Shown here: positions 1 to 12,189 of the stretch, piece after piece
Position numbering within the stretch: the first letter of the stretch is position 1
How the letters are laid out: each line of letters begins with the position of its first letter
Source: Brevibacillus sp. SYP-B805
GTDB taxonomy: Bacteria; Bacillota; Bacilli; Brevibacillales; Brevibacillaceae
Assembly: GCF_011059135.1 (NCBI RefSeq)
Contig: NZ_JAALGD010000007.1
Location: 23,631 to 87,630, forward strand
DNA: 64,000 nt
Reading direction: 5' to 3'
Program-made: the position numbers and the translations under genes
The notes under the pieces: generated by a model
The model's input: the letters and a program-made list of their open reading frames with translations, nothing else
Told to the model about the DNA's origin: nothing
Databases searched by the model: none

Positions 1-1273
1 CATTGCCTATGGCCGTGTAGGGGCGAAGCCCGAGACGATCCCGGGCAAGCCGATCGGCATCGGCCTCTGGGTCTACGGGGATAACAGCAAGCATTGGCTG
101 CGTTCGGAGATCGTGGATGCGAAAGGCAAGCTGGTCTATGTCGATCTGGCCAAGGAGATCGACTGGACAGGGTGGAAGCAGGTCAAAGGCTACTTCCCGG
201 CCGGCCTCACCTATCCGCTTCAGCTGAAGAGCATCTACATTGTGGCACCGGCGGAAAGCAGCAATGATCCGCACGATCAGGGCGTCCTGTACTTTGATGA
301 GGTTTCGCTCCTCCTGCCGTCCAATGCCGCGACAGAACCCAAGGGCAGAGAGGTGACGCCTGGGGCGCCGGGAACCCTCTCGCTCGGCCAGGAGCTTGAT
401 CTCGGCTACTCCCTGCAGCAGACGGCCTCCTTCTTGCAAAAGGCGCGCCTGGATGTCAAATCGATCGTGCCGCAGCCGCTGCCCGGGTATGTACCGGCCG
501 ATTATGCCTTTACGCTGCAGGGGGCTGTGTTGAAACCGGGACAGCCGGATCAATTGTCAACGAAGCCTGTCACCGTAACGCTGAAACCGAAGAAGTGGAT
601 CAAGGGCAAAGGGGTTGGCCTCCTCTATATCAACGAAGCGAACCATACGCTTGACCCGCTGCTCGGGGAAGTGGATGCAAACGGCAATTGGGTGTATCAG
701 CTCAACGCCTACGGAACCTATGTCCCGTATTACCTGGATCCGCCTGCCGGTGTGCCGTTCGTCGACATCATCAACCATCCGGCCCGCGAAGAGATCACGG
801 CGCTCGCGAAAAAAGGATTGGTTAAAGGATTGGACACCAATCTGTTCGGACCGGAAGTGCCGCTGACGCGTGCCCAATTCGTGACGCTGCTTGCCCGCGC
901 TTTCCAATGGAAGCTGCCGGACAAACCGAAGCTGAACTTTAAGGATGCCATCCCGGCCTATGCGCAGGGGGCTGTCCAGGTTGCTCTGTCCAAGGGACTG
1001 GTCAAAGGCTATCCGGATAAGACATTCCGTCCGAACCAATCGGTGACCCGCGCGGAAGCCGCCTTGATTCTGGATCGCATCCTGAACAAGAAGGCGCAGC
1101 CGTCCAAGCCGCTGGCGGACCAGAAAAGCCTGCCGAAATGGGCCGCCCCCGCCATTGCCAACATGGTGGGACTCGGCCTGATCGATCCGGAAGCGGGCAG
1201 GTTCAACCCGAACCAACCGATGACGCGCGCCGTCTGCGTGGTGGCGCTGTATCGCATCCTGGAGAAGCAGTAA
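1..1273 (+). CDS. Secreted surface protein with three C-terminal SLH repeats (5' end missing)
   Basis: The reading frame is open from base 2 to the stop at 1271-1273, so this is the C-terminal part of a longer protein. The first ~100 visible residues (GIGLWVYGDN, DWTGWKQVKG, then YPLQLKSIYI) look like a carbohydrate-binding-type beta-sandwich as seen at the end of NagPA-like phosphodiester glycosidases; that parentage is an inference. The last ~170 residues contain three S-layer homology (SLH) repeats, starting near FVDIINHPAREEI, FKDAIPAYAQGAV and LPKWAAPAIANMV, each ending in a TRAxxxxxLxRxL-type helix. SLH triplets bind pyruvylated secondary wall polymer, so the protein is probably held on the wall outside the membrane. 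A strong terminator follows directly. The catalytic part, if any, lies outside the window. Confidence 0.85.
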   Translation, partial: IAYGRVGAKPETIPGKPIGIGLWVYGDNSKHWLRSEIVDAKGKLVYVDLAKEIDWTGWKQVKGYFPAGLTYPLQLKSIYIVAPAESSNDPHDQGVLYFDEVSLLLPSNAATEPKGREVTPGAPGTLSLGQELDLGYSLQQTASFLQKARLDVKSIVPQPLPGYVPADYAFTLQGAVLKPGQPDQLSTKPVTVTLKPKKWIKGKGVGLLYINEANHTLDPLLGEVDANGNWVYQLNAYGTYVPYYLDPPAGVPFVDIINHPAREEITALAKKGLVKGLDTNLFGPEVPLTRAQFVTLLARAFQWKLPDKPKLNFKDAIPAYAQGAVQVALSKGLVKGYPDKTFRPNQSVTRAEAALILDRILNKKAQPSKPLADQKSLPKWAAPAIANMVGLGLIDPEAGRFNPNQPMTRAVCVVALYRILEKQ

Positions 1274-1280
1274 GAGTAAG

Positions 1281-1316
1281 ACCGCCTTTCCTCAGCGGAG
1301 GGAAGGCGGTTTTTTC
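1281..1316 (+). terminator. Rho-independent terminator after the SLH protein
   Basis: Arms ACCGCCTTTCC (1281-1291) and GGGAAGGCGGT (1300-1310) pair, followed by a T run. It separates the surface protein gene from the thiolase gene. Confidence 0.85.
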
Positions 1317-1402
1317 CATGCGGTACGAGGCAGGAATAACATCCGCCCGGGACGAATGAATAAAGGGAAGAGTTTTGCTTCATTTTAGGAGGAGTGCTGA
1401 TC

Positions 1403-2593
1403 ATGAGTCATAAAGAAGTTGTGATCGTCAGTGCGGTGCGCACCGCTATTGGAAGCTTTCAAGGGTCGCTTGCGGATGTAAGCGCTACCAAGCTGGGGGC
1501 CATCGCCTTGGAAGGCGCGCTGGAAAAGGCGGGCGTCGCCAAGGAAGCCGTCAGCGAAGTCATTATGGGCAATGTCCTGCAGGCGGGTCTCGGACAAAAT
1601 CCCGCCCGTCAGGCGGCGATCCAGGCCGGATTGGCCCAGGAAATCCCGGCGATGACCATCAACAAGGTGTGCGGTTCCGGTCTGAAAGCCGTCCACCTCG
1701 CCGCGCAGGCGATTGTCGCGGGCGATTCCGACGTGGTGCTGGCCGGCGGCATGGAAAATATGAGCCAGGCGCCCTACCTGCTGGAAGGGGCGCGCAGCGG
1801 GTACCGGATGGGGGATCAGAAGGTGGTGGACTCGATGATCCGGGACGGTTTGTGGTGTGCGTTCAACGACTACCACATGGGCATCACGGCGGAGAATCTC
1901 TGCACCCGCTACGGGCTGACCCGCGAGGAACAGGATGAGTTCGCCGCCTGGAGCCAGGAGAAGGCGCAGCGGGCCATCGCGGAAGGACGATTTGCGGAGG
2001 AGATCGTCCCCGTAACCATCCCGCAGAAAAAAGGGGATCCGGTCATTTTTGACAAGGATGAGTTCCCGCGTGCGGGCGTGACGGTCGAATCGCTCGCGAA
2101 GCTCCGTCCCGCCTTCAAGAAAGACGGAACCGTGACGGCGGGCAACGCATCGGGCATCAACGATGGCGCAGCCGCCCTCCTGATCATGTCGCGCGAAAAG
2201 GCAGACGAACTGGGGCTCAAGCCGCTGGCACGGATCGTTGCCAACGCGAGCGCCGGCGTTGATCCGAGCATCATGGGCATCGGACCGGTTCCCGCCACCA
2301 AACGCGTTCTCGAAAAGGCGGGACTGACGCTTGACCAGATCGACCTGATCGAGGCGAACGAGGCGTTTGCCGCGCAATCTCTCGCCGTCGGCAAGGAGCT
2401 TGGCTTCGATCGCAGCAAGCTGAATGTCAACGGCGGGGCGATCGCGCTGGGTCACCCGATCGGCGCAAGCGGCGCCCGCATCCTTGTCACGCTGGTGCAT
2501 GAGCTGCAGAAGCGGGAAGGGGCAAGGTACGGGCTGGCCACCCTCTGCATCGGCGGGGGGCAAGGGGTCGCGACGATTGTCGAAAAGCTGTAA
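1403..2593 (+). CDS. Acetyl-CoA C-acetyltransferase (thiolase)
   Basis: A 396-residue thiolase that condenses two acetyl-CoA to acetoacetyl-CoA or runs the reverse thiolysis in fatty acid degradation; cytosolic. The N-terminal [11 protein letters not shown] motif, the acyl-accepting Cys90 in NKVCGSG, His351 in GHPIGASG and the second active-site Cys382 in CIGGGQG are all present, and the length is normal. ATG 1403 is chosen because AGGAGG (1387-1392) lies 10 bases upstream; the in-frame GTG at 1394 overlaps the ribosome site. It stands alone between a terminator and the atp promoter, so there is no pathway context to tell a biosynthetic (AtoB/PhaA) from a degradative (MmgA-like) role. Confidence 0.95.
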   Translation: MSHKEVVIVSAVRTAIGSFQGSLADVSATKLGAIALEGALEKAGVAKEAVSEVIMGNVLQAGLGQNPARQAAIQAGLAQEIPAMTINKVCGSGLKAVHLAAQAIVAGDSDVVLAGGMENMSQAPYLLEGARSGYRMGDQKVVDSMIRDGLWCAFNDYHMGITAENLCTRYGLTREEQDEFAAWSQEKAQRAIAEGRFAEEIVPVTIPQKKGDPVIFDKDEFPRAGVTVESLAKLRPAFKKDGTVTAGNASGINDGAAALLIMSREKADELGLKPLARIVANASAGVDPSIMGIGPVPATKRVLEKAGLTLDQIDLIEANEAFAAQSLAVGKELGFDRSKLNVNGGAIALGHPIGASGARILVTLVHELQKREGARYGLATLCIGGGQGVATIVEKL

Positions 2594-2647
2594 CAGCGAG
2601 CGGATTTACGCAATTGTGAACGCTTTGTGTATTGTAGGGTGGTCAAG

Positions 2648-2677
2648 TTGACAAAGCTGTTACAACTTCGATAATAT
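2648..2677 (+). promoter_or_regulatory. Probable sigma-A promoter of the atp operon
   Basis: A perfect TTGACA at 2648-2653 is followed after 16 bases by GATAAT (2670-2675), or after 18 bases by TAATAT (2672-2677). The first operon gene starts at 2739. A small hairpin, GAGGGCA (2682-2688) with TGCCCTC (2705-2711), would lie in the untranslated leader. Confidence 0.7.
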
Positions 2678-2738
2678 GGATGAGGGCAAAGGGGCTATGC
2701 CGCCTGCCCTCTCCTTATGTTGAAAGGGGAATGAGCGC

Positions 2739-2948
2739 TTGTCGAAGCTCGATAAACCATGGCAGGCCATCGGATTGGTCAGTCTGATCGGCGTCGATTT
2801 GGCTGTGTGTGTAGTGGCAGGCGTTTGGCTGGGGAAATACATCGACCGGATGTATGCGACCGGCCCGTGGTTTCTGATGCTGGGTCTCCTTGTGGGGCTT
2901 GGTGTCGGCGTCTACAGCGTATACCGTTTGATCCGCACGTACCTCTAG
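2739..2948 (+). CDS. AtpZ/AtpI-family small membrane protein
   Basis: A 69-residue protein with two predicted membrane helices (around residues 11-33 and 42-65) and the GVWLGKYIDR turn typical of the AtpZ/AtpI family, which is encoded at the head of many atp operons and is linked to c-ring assembly or Mg2+ handling. It starts with TTG at 2739 behind AAAGGGGA. It is the first gene of the atp operon and is followed after 11 bases by a second small membrane protein gene. The exact function is not settled for the family. Confidence 0.8.
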   Translation: MSKLDKPWQAIGLVSLIGVDLAVCVVAGVWLGKYIDRMYATGPWFLMLGLLVGLGVGVYSVYRLIRTYL

Positions 2949-2959
2949 GGAGACGGAAG

Positions 2960-3328
2960 ATGCACAATTTTGCCGAAGCGATGCGCAAGACCTTTCGCTA
3001 TGCGATGATCTGTATCGCCTTGACCGCGATACTCTGGGCTCTGTTGCCTCAAGAACGCTTGTTTTTACAAGGGCTGCTGCTGGGTATGGCGGGAAGTCTC
3101 CTGAATGGTTCCATTCTCCTCAATAAGACATGGCGGATCGGTCAGATGGCCGAAAATCCTGCTGTCCGCCCGCGTGGAACCGGGATGGCGCAGCGGCTGT
3201 TGATCGCTGCATTTGCTGTGTTCCTGACCATTCGCTTTCCCCACCTTTTTGCCTTGACAGGCGTATTGATCGGGCTTTTCCTGTTTCAGGCGCTGGGATT
3301 TTACTTTGTGTACCGCTCCTTTAAATAG
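2960..3328 (+). CDS. atpI: ATP synthase protein I
   Basis: A 122-residue protein with four hydrophobic segments, placed between the AtpZ-like gene and atpB, as Bacillus atpI is. AtpI is not part of the finished enzyme; it is thought to help assemble the c-ring. The ATG at 2960 follows a weak AGGGAGACGGAAG ribosome site and gives a hydrophilic MHNFAEAMRKT start before the first helix; an upstream start would overlap the preceding gene widely. Identification rests on position, size and topology more than on a diagnostic motif. Confidence 0.75.
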   Translation: MHNFAEAMRKTFRYAMICIALTAILWALLPQERLFLQGLLLGMAGSLLNGSILLNKTWRIGQMAENPAVRPRGTGMAQRLLIAAFAVFLTIRFPHLFALTGVLIGLFLFQALGFYFVYRSFK

Positions 3329-3404
3329 AGTTTTAGCCAATTCGAACTCGTCATTTCCGTTTTCTTGCACACACTATTTGCTTGGTAGAAAGGGGTGAAT
3401 GAGA

Positions 3405-4196
3405 ATGGGTCATTTTTCTCCGCGTGTAGAATGGATGGGCATGGTGTTTGACATCCCGACGATCATCATGATGGTGGTAACCTCCCTGCTTGTCTTTCTG
3501 CTGGTGGTAGGTTTGACACGCAGGCTGACCGCCGGTGTACCGGGCGGTGGGCAGAACGTGATGGAGTGGGTGGTTGACTTCGTCAGCGGCATCACCCAAA
3601 ACTTCATGGAGCCCAAAACAGCCGCCAAGTTTGTTACCCTCGGGTTAACCCTGTTCCTGTATATCTTCCTGGGGAACCAGTTGGGACTCGTGTTTAATGT
3701 CAATACAGTTCATCACGAATTGAGCCCAAGTTTCAAGGACATGCTGACTGTCTCCGGCACACCTGAGGCGGCAGCGGAAAAGGCCAAGATCATTGAGGAA
3801 GAACTGCACAGCCCGCATGGCGTGGTGGTGGCCTGGTGGAAGTCGCCGACCGCGACCGCGAGTGTGACCTTCACGCTGGCCCTGCTGGTGCTGATTTACG
3901 CGCATATCCTGGGAATCCGCAAAAATCCGGGCGAGTGGTTTAAGAGCACGTTCCTCAATCCGATTCATATCCTTGAGGACTTCGTCATTAAACCGCTTAC
4001 ACTCCCGCTGCGTCTATTCGGTAACATTTTTGCGGGCGAGGTGCTGATTGCCTTCCTGCTGGGGGTCGGTCTCGTTGGTACCGTACCGCTCTTTGTCTGG
4101 CTGGGCTACTCGGTCTTCGTCGGCTCTGTCCAAGCCTTTATCTTCGTAACGCTTACGATGGTGTACATCTCCCAAAAAGTGAATGACCACCATTAA
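3405..4196 (+). CDS. atpB: ATP synthase Fo subunit a
   Basis: The 263-residue membrane subunit that forms the two proton half-channels next to the c-ring. The essential arginine is Arg203 in PLRLFGNIFAGE, in the penultimate helix. ATG 3405 is preferred over ATG 3399 because the AAGGGGTGA site (3390-3398) almost touches 3399. A soluble stretch around residues 105-150, rich in Glu and Lys, separates the early helices, as usual for Bacillus-type subunit a. It is followed by atpE. Confidence 0.96.
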   Translation: MGHFSPRVEWMGMVFDIPTIIMMVVTSLLVFLLVVGLTRRLTAGVPGGGQNVMEWVVDFVSGITQNFMEPKTAAKFVTLGLTLFLYIFLGNQLGLVFNVNTVHHELSPSFKDMLTVSGTPEAAAEKAKIIEEELHSPHGVVVAWWKSPTATASVTFTLALLVLIYAHILGIRKNPGEWFKSTFLNPIHILEDFVIKPLTLPLRLFGNIFAGEVLIAFLLGVGLVGTVPLFVWLGYSVFVGSVQAFIFVTLTMVYISQKVNDHH

Positions 4197-4225
4197 TCTA
4201 ATCCAAATTTCTTTTACAATCCTAA

Positions 4226-4465
<240 letters not shown>

Positions 4466-4565
4466 GCGAGCAGTTGAACAGTAGGAAATGGGCGGGGGTT
4501 TGACCTTCGCCTCTATCTTTGTACTATTATTTAATTCTCCTGTGCGTTAGGAAGGAGTGAACAAC

Positions 4566-5069
4566 ATGCTCGATTACGGGGCTATCTCCCTGGAATTGGG
4601 AACGATGCTGACCCAGTTGATCGTATTCATCATCTTGCTGCTGGCCGTACGCAAATTCGCCATGGGTCCGATCATGGCCGTGATGGAAAAACGCCGCCAG
4701 CATATCGAAAACGAAATTGCTACCGCTGAGCGCAGCCGTCAAGAGGCAGAAGCGCTCCTGGCTGAACAGCGTCGCGTCCTCGATGAAGCGCGCAGCGAAT
4801 CCAAAGCGATTCTGGATCGTGCAGCCAAGCAAGCGAGCGATGAAGCGGCCCGCATCATCGCGGAAGCGCAGGCGACCGCTGAACGCCTGAAAGCGGATGC
4901 AAGCGCAGACATCGCGCGTGAAGTGGAAAAGGCAAAAGCGGAACTGCGTGATCAAATGGCCGGCCTGTCCGTCCTGCTTGCGTCCAAGATCATCGAAAAA
5001 GAGCTGGATGAAGCAGCGCAAAAAGAGGCCGTTGACAAGTTTCTTGCACAAGTGGGAGAGCGCCTATGA
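4566..5069 (+). CDS. atpF: ATP synthase Fo subunit b
   Basis: A 167-residue peripheral stalk subunit: one N-terminal membrane helix (residues 13-32) and a long charged coiled-coil rich in Ala, Glu and Arg. ATG 4566 is chosen because the GGAAGGAG site lies just upstream; the in-frame GTG at 4557 falls inside it. The gene ends in a 4-base ATGA overlap with atpH, which suggests translational coupling of the two stalk subunits. Confidence 0.96.
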   Translation: MLDYGAISLELGTMLTQLIVFIILLLAVRKFAMGPIMAVMEKRRQHIENEIATAERSRQEAEALLAEQRRVLDEARSESKAILDRAAKQASDEAARIIAEAQATAERLKADASADIAREVEKAKAELRDQMAGLSVLLASKIIEKELDEAAQKEAVDKFLAQVGERL

Positions 5070-5593
5070 GCGGCGGTGTAAGCAAACGGTACGCTCGCGC
5101 CCTGTACGAGGTGGCGAAAGAGCGTGGGCTGATTGATCGTATTGAAGCGGAATTGAACAGCGTCGTCGATGCCGTGAAACAGAATGCCGATCTGGAAAAG
5201 CTGCTGATGCACCCGCACATTTCGTCAACCGCGAAAAAAGAGTTGGTGAAAGACCTCTTCCAGGCGCATCTGGCGGAAGAGACGATGAACTTCCTGAACA
5301 TCCTGATCGAAAATGGTCGCGAGTCCGATCTTTCCCTCATCGCCTATGCCTATGTCCAGCTGGCCAATGCGGAGCGCGGCATCGCCGATGCGGTGGTGAC
5401 CACCGCCAAAGCATTGTCCGAAGAGGAGAAGGCACAGATCGCGGAAAGGTTCGGCAACGTGCTGAATAAGAAACTGCGCATCCACACCGTGGTGGATCCG
5501 TCGATTCTGGGCGGCATCGTGGTGAAAATCGGCGACCGGCTTTATGACGGCAGCATCAAGACAAGGCTGGAGCAATTTGCGCATCAACTCTAA
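5066..5593 (+). CDS. atpH: ATP synthase F1 subunit delta
   Basis: A 175-residue OSCP/delta subunit that joins the peripheral stalk to the top of the F1 head. It shows the all-helical N-terminal domain (KRYARALYEVAKE) and the family's C-terminal signature region (VVDPSILGGIVVKIGDRLYDGS). It overlaps atpF by four bases and is followed by atpA, the standard order. Confidence 0.96.
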   Translation: MSGGVSKRYARALYEVAKERGLIDRIEAELNSVVDAVKQNADLEKLLMHPHISSTAKKELVKDLFQAHLAEETMNFLNILIENGRESDLSLIAYAYVQLANAERGIADAVVTTAKALSEEEKAQIAERFGNVLNKKLRIHTVVDPSILGGIVVKIGDRLYDGSIKTRLEQFAHQL

Positions 5594-5614
5594 TTGTGGG
5601 TAAGAATGGGGTGA

Positions 5615-7132
<1,518 letters not shown>

Positions 7133-7166
7133 GAACGAAGGAATCGTGAGGAGATAGACATCTGAT

Positions 7167-7193
7167 GCCCGCCGGCCCTGCGGCTTGGCGGGC
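7167..7193 (+). repeat. Inverted repeat between atpA and atpG
   Basis: GCCCGCC (7167-7173) and GGCGGGC (7187-7193) form a 7-bp GC stem with a 13-base loop. There is no T run, so it is not a terminator. It may stabilise an mRNA end or tune expression between the genes; this is inference. Confidence 0.55.
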
Positions 7194-7216
7194 GTCCCCA
7201 AGGTGGTGAAAAACGA

Positions 7217-8080
7217 GTGGCGAAAGGAACACGCGAATTGCGCCGGCGTATCAAAAGCGTAAAGAATACGCGTCAGATCACGAAGGCGATGAAGATGGTA
7301 GCGGCCGCCAAACTGCGCCGTGCGCAGGAGAAGGCGGAAGCAGCACGCCCGTACGCCAACAAGATCCAGGAGATCATTGCCAGCATCGCGAGCGGTACGA
7401 CAGCCGTGAAGCATCCCATGCTGCAGTCCCGGCCTGTGAAGAAAACCGGGTATATTGTCATCACCTCCGATCGCGGTCTTGTCGGCGGATACAACGCGAA
7501 CATGATCCGCAAGGTGCTGCAGACCATCGATGAGAAGCACAAGTCAAAAGACGAATATGCGATCTTTGTGATCGGGCGGAAAGGCCGCGATTATTTCCGC
7601 AAGCGCAACTATCCGGTGATTGAGGAAGTCGTCGGTCTCCCGGAGACCCCAACCTTTGCCGACATCAAGAAAATCGCCAGCGGTGCGGTCGAGTTGTTTG
7701 CAACAGGGCAGATCGATGAGCTCTATATTTGCTACAACGAGTTCCGCAGCGCGATTTCCCAAATCCCGACCATAACCCGCTTGCTGCCTTTGGACGCTGT
7801 CGGAGGAAATGCGGATCGCAAGGTAAATTACGAGTATGAGCCGTCTGCGGAAGAAGTACTCGCCGTTCTGCTGCCCAAATATGCGGAAACACTCGTGTAC
7901 AGCGCGCTTCTGGATGCCAAGGCATCCCAGTGGGGAGCGCAAATGACAGCGATGGGCAACGCAACGGATAACGCATCCGAGATGATCGACCGTTATACCC
8001 TGGAATACAACCGTGCCCGTCAAGCGGCCATTACACAAGAGATTTCTGAGATTGTTGCCGGTGCCAACGCACAAGCGTAA
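7217..8080 (+). CDS. atpG: ATP synthase F1 subunit gamma
   Basis: A 287-residue central rotor subunit. The conserved N-terminal helix ([20 protein letters not shown]) and C-terminal helix (around [19 protein letters not shown]) form the coiled-coil shaft. It starts with GTG 7217 behind AAGGTGGTGA. Length and flanking genes (atpA, atpD) are standard. Confidence 0.97.
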   Translation: MAKGTRELRRRIKSVKNTRQITKAMKMVAAAKLRRAQEKAEAARPYANKIQEIIASIASGTTAVKHPMLQSRPVKKTGYIVITSDRGLVGGYNANMIRKVLQTIDEKHKSKDEYAIFVIGRKGRDYFRKRNYPVIEEVVGLPETPTFADIKKIASGAVELFATGQIDELYICYNEFRSAISQIPTITRLLPLDAVGGNADRKVNYEYEPSAEEVLAVLLPKYAETLVYSALLDAKASQWGAQMTAMGNATDNASEMIDRYTLEYNRARQAAITQEISEIVAGANAQA

Positions 8081-8101
8081 CTTCCATATCAGCTTTCATA
8101 G

Positions 8102-9526
<1,425 letters not shown>

Positions 9527-9554
9527 GACAACCCTGGAAAGGGGAGACAAGCAA

Positions 9555-9959
9555 GTGAGTACAATGACAGTGGAAGTTGTTACTCCTGAACGGGTTGTCT
9601 ACAGCGGCGAAGCCAGCATGGTGATCGCTCGCGGCGTGGAGGGGGACCTCGGCATCCTGCCGAACCACATGCCGCTCGTAACTCCGCTGAAGATTGCGCC
9701 TGTTCGGATCAAAACAGAAGGTGACAAAGAGATCAAGATGGCGGTTAGCGGCGGCTTCATGGAAGTTCGCGGCGACAAAGTCACGATCATCGCCGAGACG
9801 GCTGAACGGCCGGAGGATATCGATGTTGCCCGTGCCAAGGCGGCGAAAGCCCGCGCGGAGCAGCGTCTGAGCGAAAGACATCCGGATCTCGACGTTCGCC
9901 GTGCCGAGTTGGCCCTCCAACGGGCTATGGCGCGTCTCGATGTGGCCGATAACCGGTAA
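9555..9959 (+). CDS. atpC: ATP synthase F1 subunit epsilon
   Basis: A 134-residue rotor subunit with an N-terminal beta-barrel (motif GDLGILPNHMPLV) and a C-terminal pair of helices that in bacteria can inhibit ATP hydrolysis. It starts with GTG 9555 after GGAAAGGGGAGA. It is the last gene of the operon; a terminator follows. Confidence 0.96.
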   Translation: MSTMTVEVVTPERVVYSGEASMVIARGVEGDLGILPNHMPLVTPLKIAPVRIKTEGDKEIKMAVSGGFMEVRGDKVTIIAETAERPEDIDVARAKAAKARAEQRLSERHPDLDVRRAELALQRAMARLDVADNR

Positions 9960-9963
9960 GCAG

Positions 9964-9997
9964 AAATCCCCGCACCGTTTGGGTGGCGGGGATTTTT
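9964..9997 (+). terminator. Terminator of the atp operon
   Basis: CCCCGCACC and GGTGGCGGGG pair with one bulged G and are followed by ATTTTT. It closes the ATP synthase operon. Confidence 0.85.
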
Positions 9998-10008
9998 CCG
10001 CATATGCA

Positions 10009-10037
10009 TTGGTAATTGGCGTGCGGTTATGTATATA
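10009..10037 (+). promoter_or_regulatory. Possible promoter of the 10118 gene
   Basis: TTGGTA (10009-10014) and TATATA (10032-10037) are 17 bases apart. The -35 box is weak, so this is only a plausible site. Confidence 0.4.
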
Positions 10038-10117
10038 ATAAACCTGATGCGCCATGAGATGTCCCACATGGCGGTGCCTTGGGCAGGCAGTGTGCGCGGG
10101 AAAAGGAGAGTGAATTC

Positions 10118-10858
10118 ATGCAAACCATTCGCGATGTAAGAAAGAATAAGGAAGAAACCGTGATTCCCACCGGTTTTACGGCAAACGGCTGGTCCAGCAT
10201 CCTGTCACATGAGATGAAGGTTCTGTTCCAATCCATGTGCTATGTTGTTTCCCAATATGATTCCAAGGAAGAAATGACAAAAGCGCTGGATGGCATCAAA
10301 GGACTGAAGGGAACTTTTGCCAAACCCAAAAAGTCGATGTTCAAATCGGAAGCAGACCTGGAAGCCTATAAAAAATTGCTGGAGAAGCACAAAGCGTTTC
10401 TGGAGCGTTCCAACTATACCTATCCGGCGAGCCGCGAGGAAGCCATCCAGCTGTTTGAAAAATGGGGGCTTGTGCTGGACAAGGGAGAGGTGTGGGATGT
10501 GCCGATCGAACCGTTCCCGGATGTCCAGGACTTGTTTGTGCTGAGCGACGCCGAGAAGTTCGCCTTGAATCATATCAAGCTGGAAACCCTCGTTCATCCG
10601 GTGTTCAGCCGTCTGGTACTGGCGCTGCACGAGAAGGATGACAACACCTTCCGCATGTCCAAGGCAGAGATGAAGGAATTGCTGAAAACCAACGATGCCA
10701 TGCTGGCAGAAGTGCTGATCAAGCTGACGCCGTATCTGCAGGAGCCGATCGAGAACATGCTCGACATCCCGGATGATCAGAAGATGGAGTTTACGGTCGT
10801 ATGGGAGCGGATTTACGAAGATTTCCTGGGCGACCAATATGCACAGACAGTGCAGTAA
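10118..10858 (+). CDS. Conserved-looking protein of unknown function
   Basis: A 246-residue cytoplasmic protein that I do not recognise. It has no signal peptide or membrane helix, is rich in Glu, Lys and Leu and looks largely helical. Recurrent short segments such as KALDGIKGLKG, LLEKHKAFLERS and MLAEVLIKLTPYL suggest a helical-bundle fold. ATG 10118 follows AAAAGGAG at a good distance. It sits alone between the atp terminator and a palindromic element, with its own possible promoter, so the neighbours give no clue to its job. Confidence 0.75.
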   Translation: MQTIRDVRKNKEETVIPTGFTANGWSSILSHEMKVLFQSMCYVVSQYDSKEEMTKALDGIKGLKGTFAKPKKSMFKSEADLEAYKKLLEKHKAFLERSNYTYPASREEAIQLFEKWGLVLDKGEVWDVPIEPFPDVQDLFVLSDAEKFALNHIKLETLVHPVFSRLVLALHEKDDNTFRMSKAEMKELLKTNDAMLAEVLIKLTPYLQEPIENMLDIPDDQKMEFTVVWERIYEDFLGDQYAQTVQ

Positions 10859-10872
10859 AAAGAACCGAATCG

Positions 10873-11182
10873 AAAAAACTTAGGAACGTCTCCTAAGAGT
10901 TAGACTGATGACAAACTTCTGTTTGAGGCATGGCGTGATGGGGCCAGGCGAGCTCCTTGACGACCAACCCAGCGGAGAAACGAAGACGCGGGGGCCACAG
11001 GGGGCGTGAGTCTCACATCCCTGGAACACCCAGATGTTGAGCCCCCTGCCCGCGTCGCGTTTCGGAGCGGACAAAAACCAGCTTCTTCGCGGGGCGTCAA
11101 GAGAGCGAGCAGGAGCCATCAGCCATGACAGGAAGGACTTTGTCTGCACGGAAACTTAGGAACCTCTTTCCTAAGTTTTTTT
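10873..11182. mobile_element. Long palindromic MITE-like element, ~310 bp
   Basis: The ends are AAAAAACTTAGGAA (10873-10886) and its inverted match at 11168-11182. Inside, the two halves continue as an imperfect inverted repeat: GACAAACTTCTG, CATGGCGTGATGG and CTTGACGACC on the left match the complement of segments around 11089-11145 on the right, and the central CGAAGACGCGGG...CAGGGGGC matches the complement of GCCCCCTGCCCGCGTCGCG (11041-11060). The whole unit can fold on itself. Each end is also a small hairpin of its own, and the right one (11152-11182) ends in a T run and would act as a terminator. No convincing protein is encoded. It could be a non-autonomous mobile element or a structured RNA. 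Confidence 0.6.
11152..11182 (+). terminator. Hairpin terminator at the right end of the palindromic element
   Basis: AAACTTAGGAA, a CCTCT loop and TTCCTAAGTTT are followed by more T, giving an 11-bp stem. It would insulate the nuo operon from upstream transcription. Confidence 0.75.
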
Positions 11183-11228
11183 CGTGCAAAAAAATTTTGA
11201 CAGCTCATGGGAAAGGAACTGCTTTCGT

Positions 11229-11258
11229 TAGACACCGCTATATCCGGTTTGTTATAAT
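11229..11258 (+). promoter_or_regulatory. Probable promoter of the nuo operon
   Basis: TAGACA (11229-11234) and a perfect TATAAT (11253-11258) are 18 bases apart, about 50 bases before nuoA. The perfect TTGACA at 11197-11202 is too far from any -10 box to pair with it. Confidence 0.6.
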
Positions 11259-11308
11259 AATGAAGGTATTTTTGAACTCATTCCAGCGTAGGCGGAGGGG
11301 AAACAGTT

Positions 11309-11680
11309 GTGAGTGCCATCTATGCCAACAACTATGTCATTGTTGCCATTTTTTTATTCCTTGGCGTGCTGCTTCCGGTCGTTACGGTAAGCATCATTGG
11401 TCCATTGGTACGGCCCAACAATCCCACGCCGGAGAAACTGACCACTTATGAGAGCGGTAACATTCCGGTTGGCGACAGTTGGGTTCGTTTTAACGTAAAG
11501 TATTACATCTTTGCGCTGTTGTTCGTCATTTTTGATGTGGAAACATTGTTCCTGTATCCGTGGGCTGTCGCCTACAACAAGCTGGGGCTCTTTGCCTTGG
11601 TGGAAATGGTGATTTTCATCGTGCTGCTGGTGATTGGACTCATCTATGCCTGGAGAAAGAAGGTGCTGGAATGGAACTAG
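11309..11680 (+). CDS. nuoA: NADH-quinone oxidoreductase subunit A
   Basis: A 123-residue membrane subunit of complex I with three helices. The conserved loop [11 protein letters not shown] and the [15 protein letters not shown] segment are diagnostic. GTG 11309 follows GGCGGAGGGG. It opens an eleven-gene operon and overlaps nuoB by 10 bases. Confidence 0.95.
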   Translation: MSAIYANNYVIVAIFLFLGVLLPVVTVSIIGPLVRPNNPTPEKLTTYESGNIPVGDSWVRFNVKYYIFALLFVIFDVETLFLYPWAVAYNKLGLFALVEMVIFIVLLVIGLIYAWRKKVLEWN

Positions 11681-12189
11681 ATCTGCAAAGCATCGCACCT
11701 GAACTGCAAGAAGAGCTGAACCGCAATGTCCTCTTCACGACATTGGAGACAGTGAAAGGCTGGGTGCGCAGCAACTCCCTCTGGCCGCTTACCTTTGGTT
11801 TGGCATGCTGCGCCATCGAAATGATGGGAACGGGCGGTTCCCGGTTTGACCTGGACCGCTTTGGCGTCATCTTCCGGGCGTCGCCACGGCAGTCCGACCT
11901 GATGATCGTATCCGGGACGGTTACGAAAAAGATGGCGCCCCTGCTGCGCCGCCTGTACGATCAGATGGCGGAGCCGAAATGGGTGATCGCCATGGGATCC
12001 TGTGCGACAGCGGGCGGCCCCTATATCAAATCGTACAGCGTGGTCAAAGGGGTGGACCAGATCGTCCCTGTTGACGTATATATTCCGGGATGCCCCCCCA
12101 ATCCGGCTGCGCTGATCTACGGGATCAACAAACTGCAAGAGAAGATTCGCTACGAGGCGAAGACTGGAAAGCGGGTGACCAGTCAGTGA
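11671..12189 (+). CDS. nuoB: NADH-quinone oxidoreductase subunit B
   Basis: A 172-residue subunit that carries the terminal cluster N2 next to the quinone site. The ligands are the vicinal Cys46-Cys47 in LACCAIEMM, Cys111 in GSCATAGG and Cys141 in [11 protein letters not shown] 11671 lies inside the end of nuoA. The stop overlaps the GTG start of nuoC, so the genes are tightly coupled. Confidence 0.96.
   Translation: MELDLQSIAPELQEELNRNVLFTTLETVKGWVRSNSLWPLTFGLACCAIEMMGTGGSRFDLDRFGVIFRASPRQSDLMIVSGTVTKKMAPLLRRLYDQMAEPKWVIAMGSCATAGGPYIKSYSVVKGVDQIVPVDVYIPGCPPNPAALIYGINKLQEKIRYEAKTGKRVTSQ

Noticed and set aside
10880..11149. 89-codon frame on the minus strand within the palindromic element
   Set aside because: It lies wholly in a self-complementary element and has no clear start signal; treated as non-coding.
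11197..11202. Perfect TTGACA before nuoA
   Set aside because: The nearest good -10 box is about 50 bases away, so it cannot be its partner.
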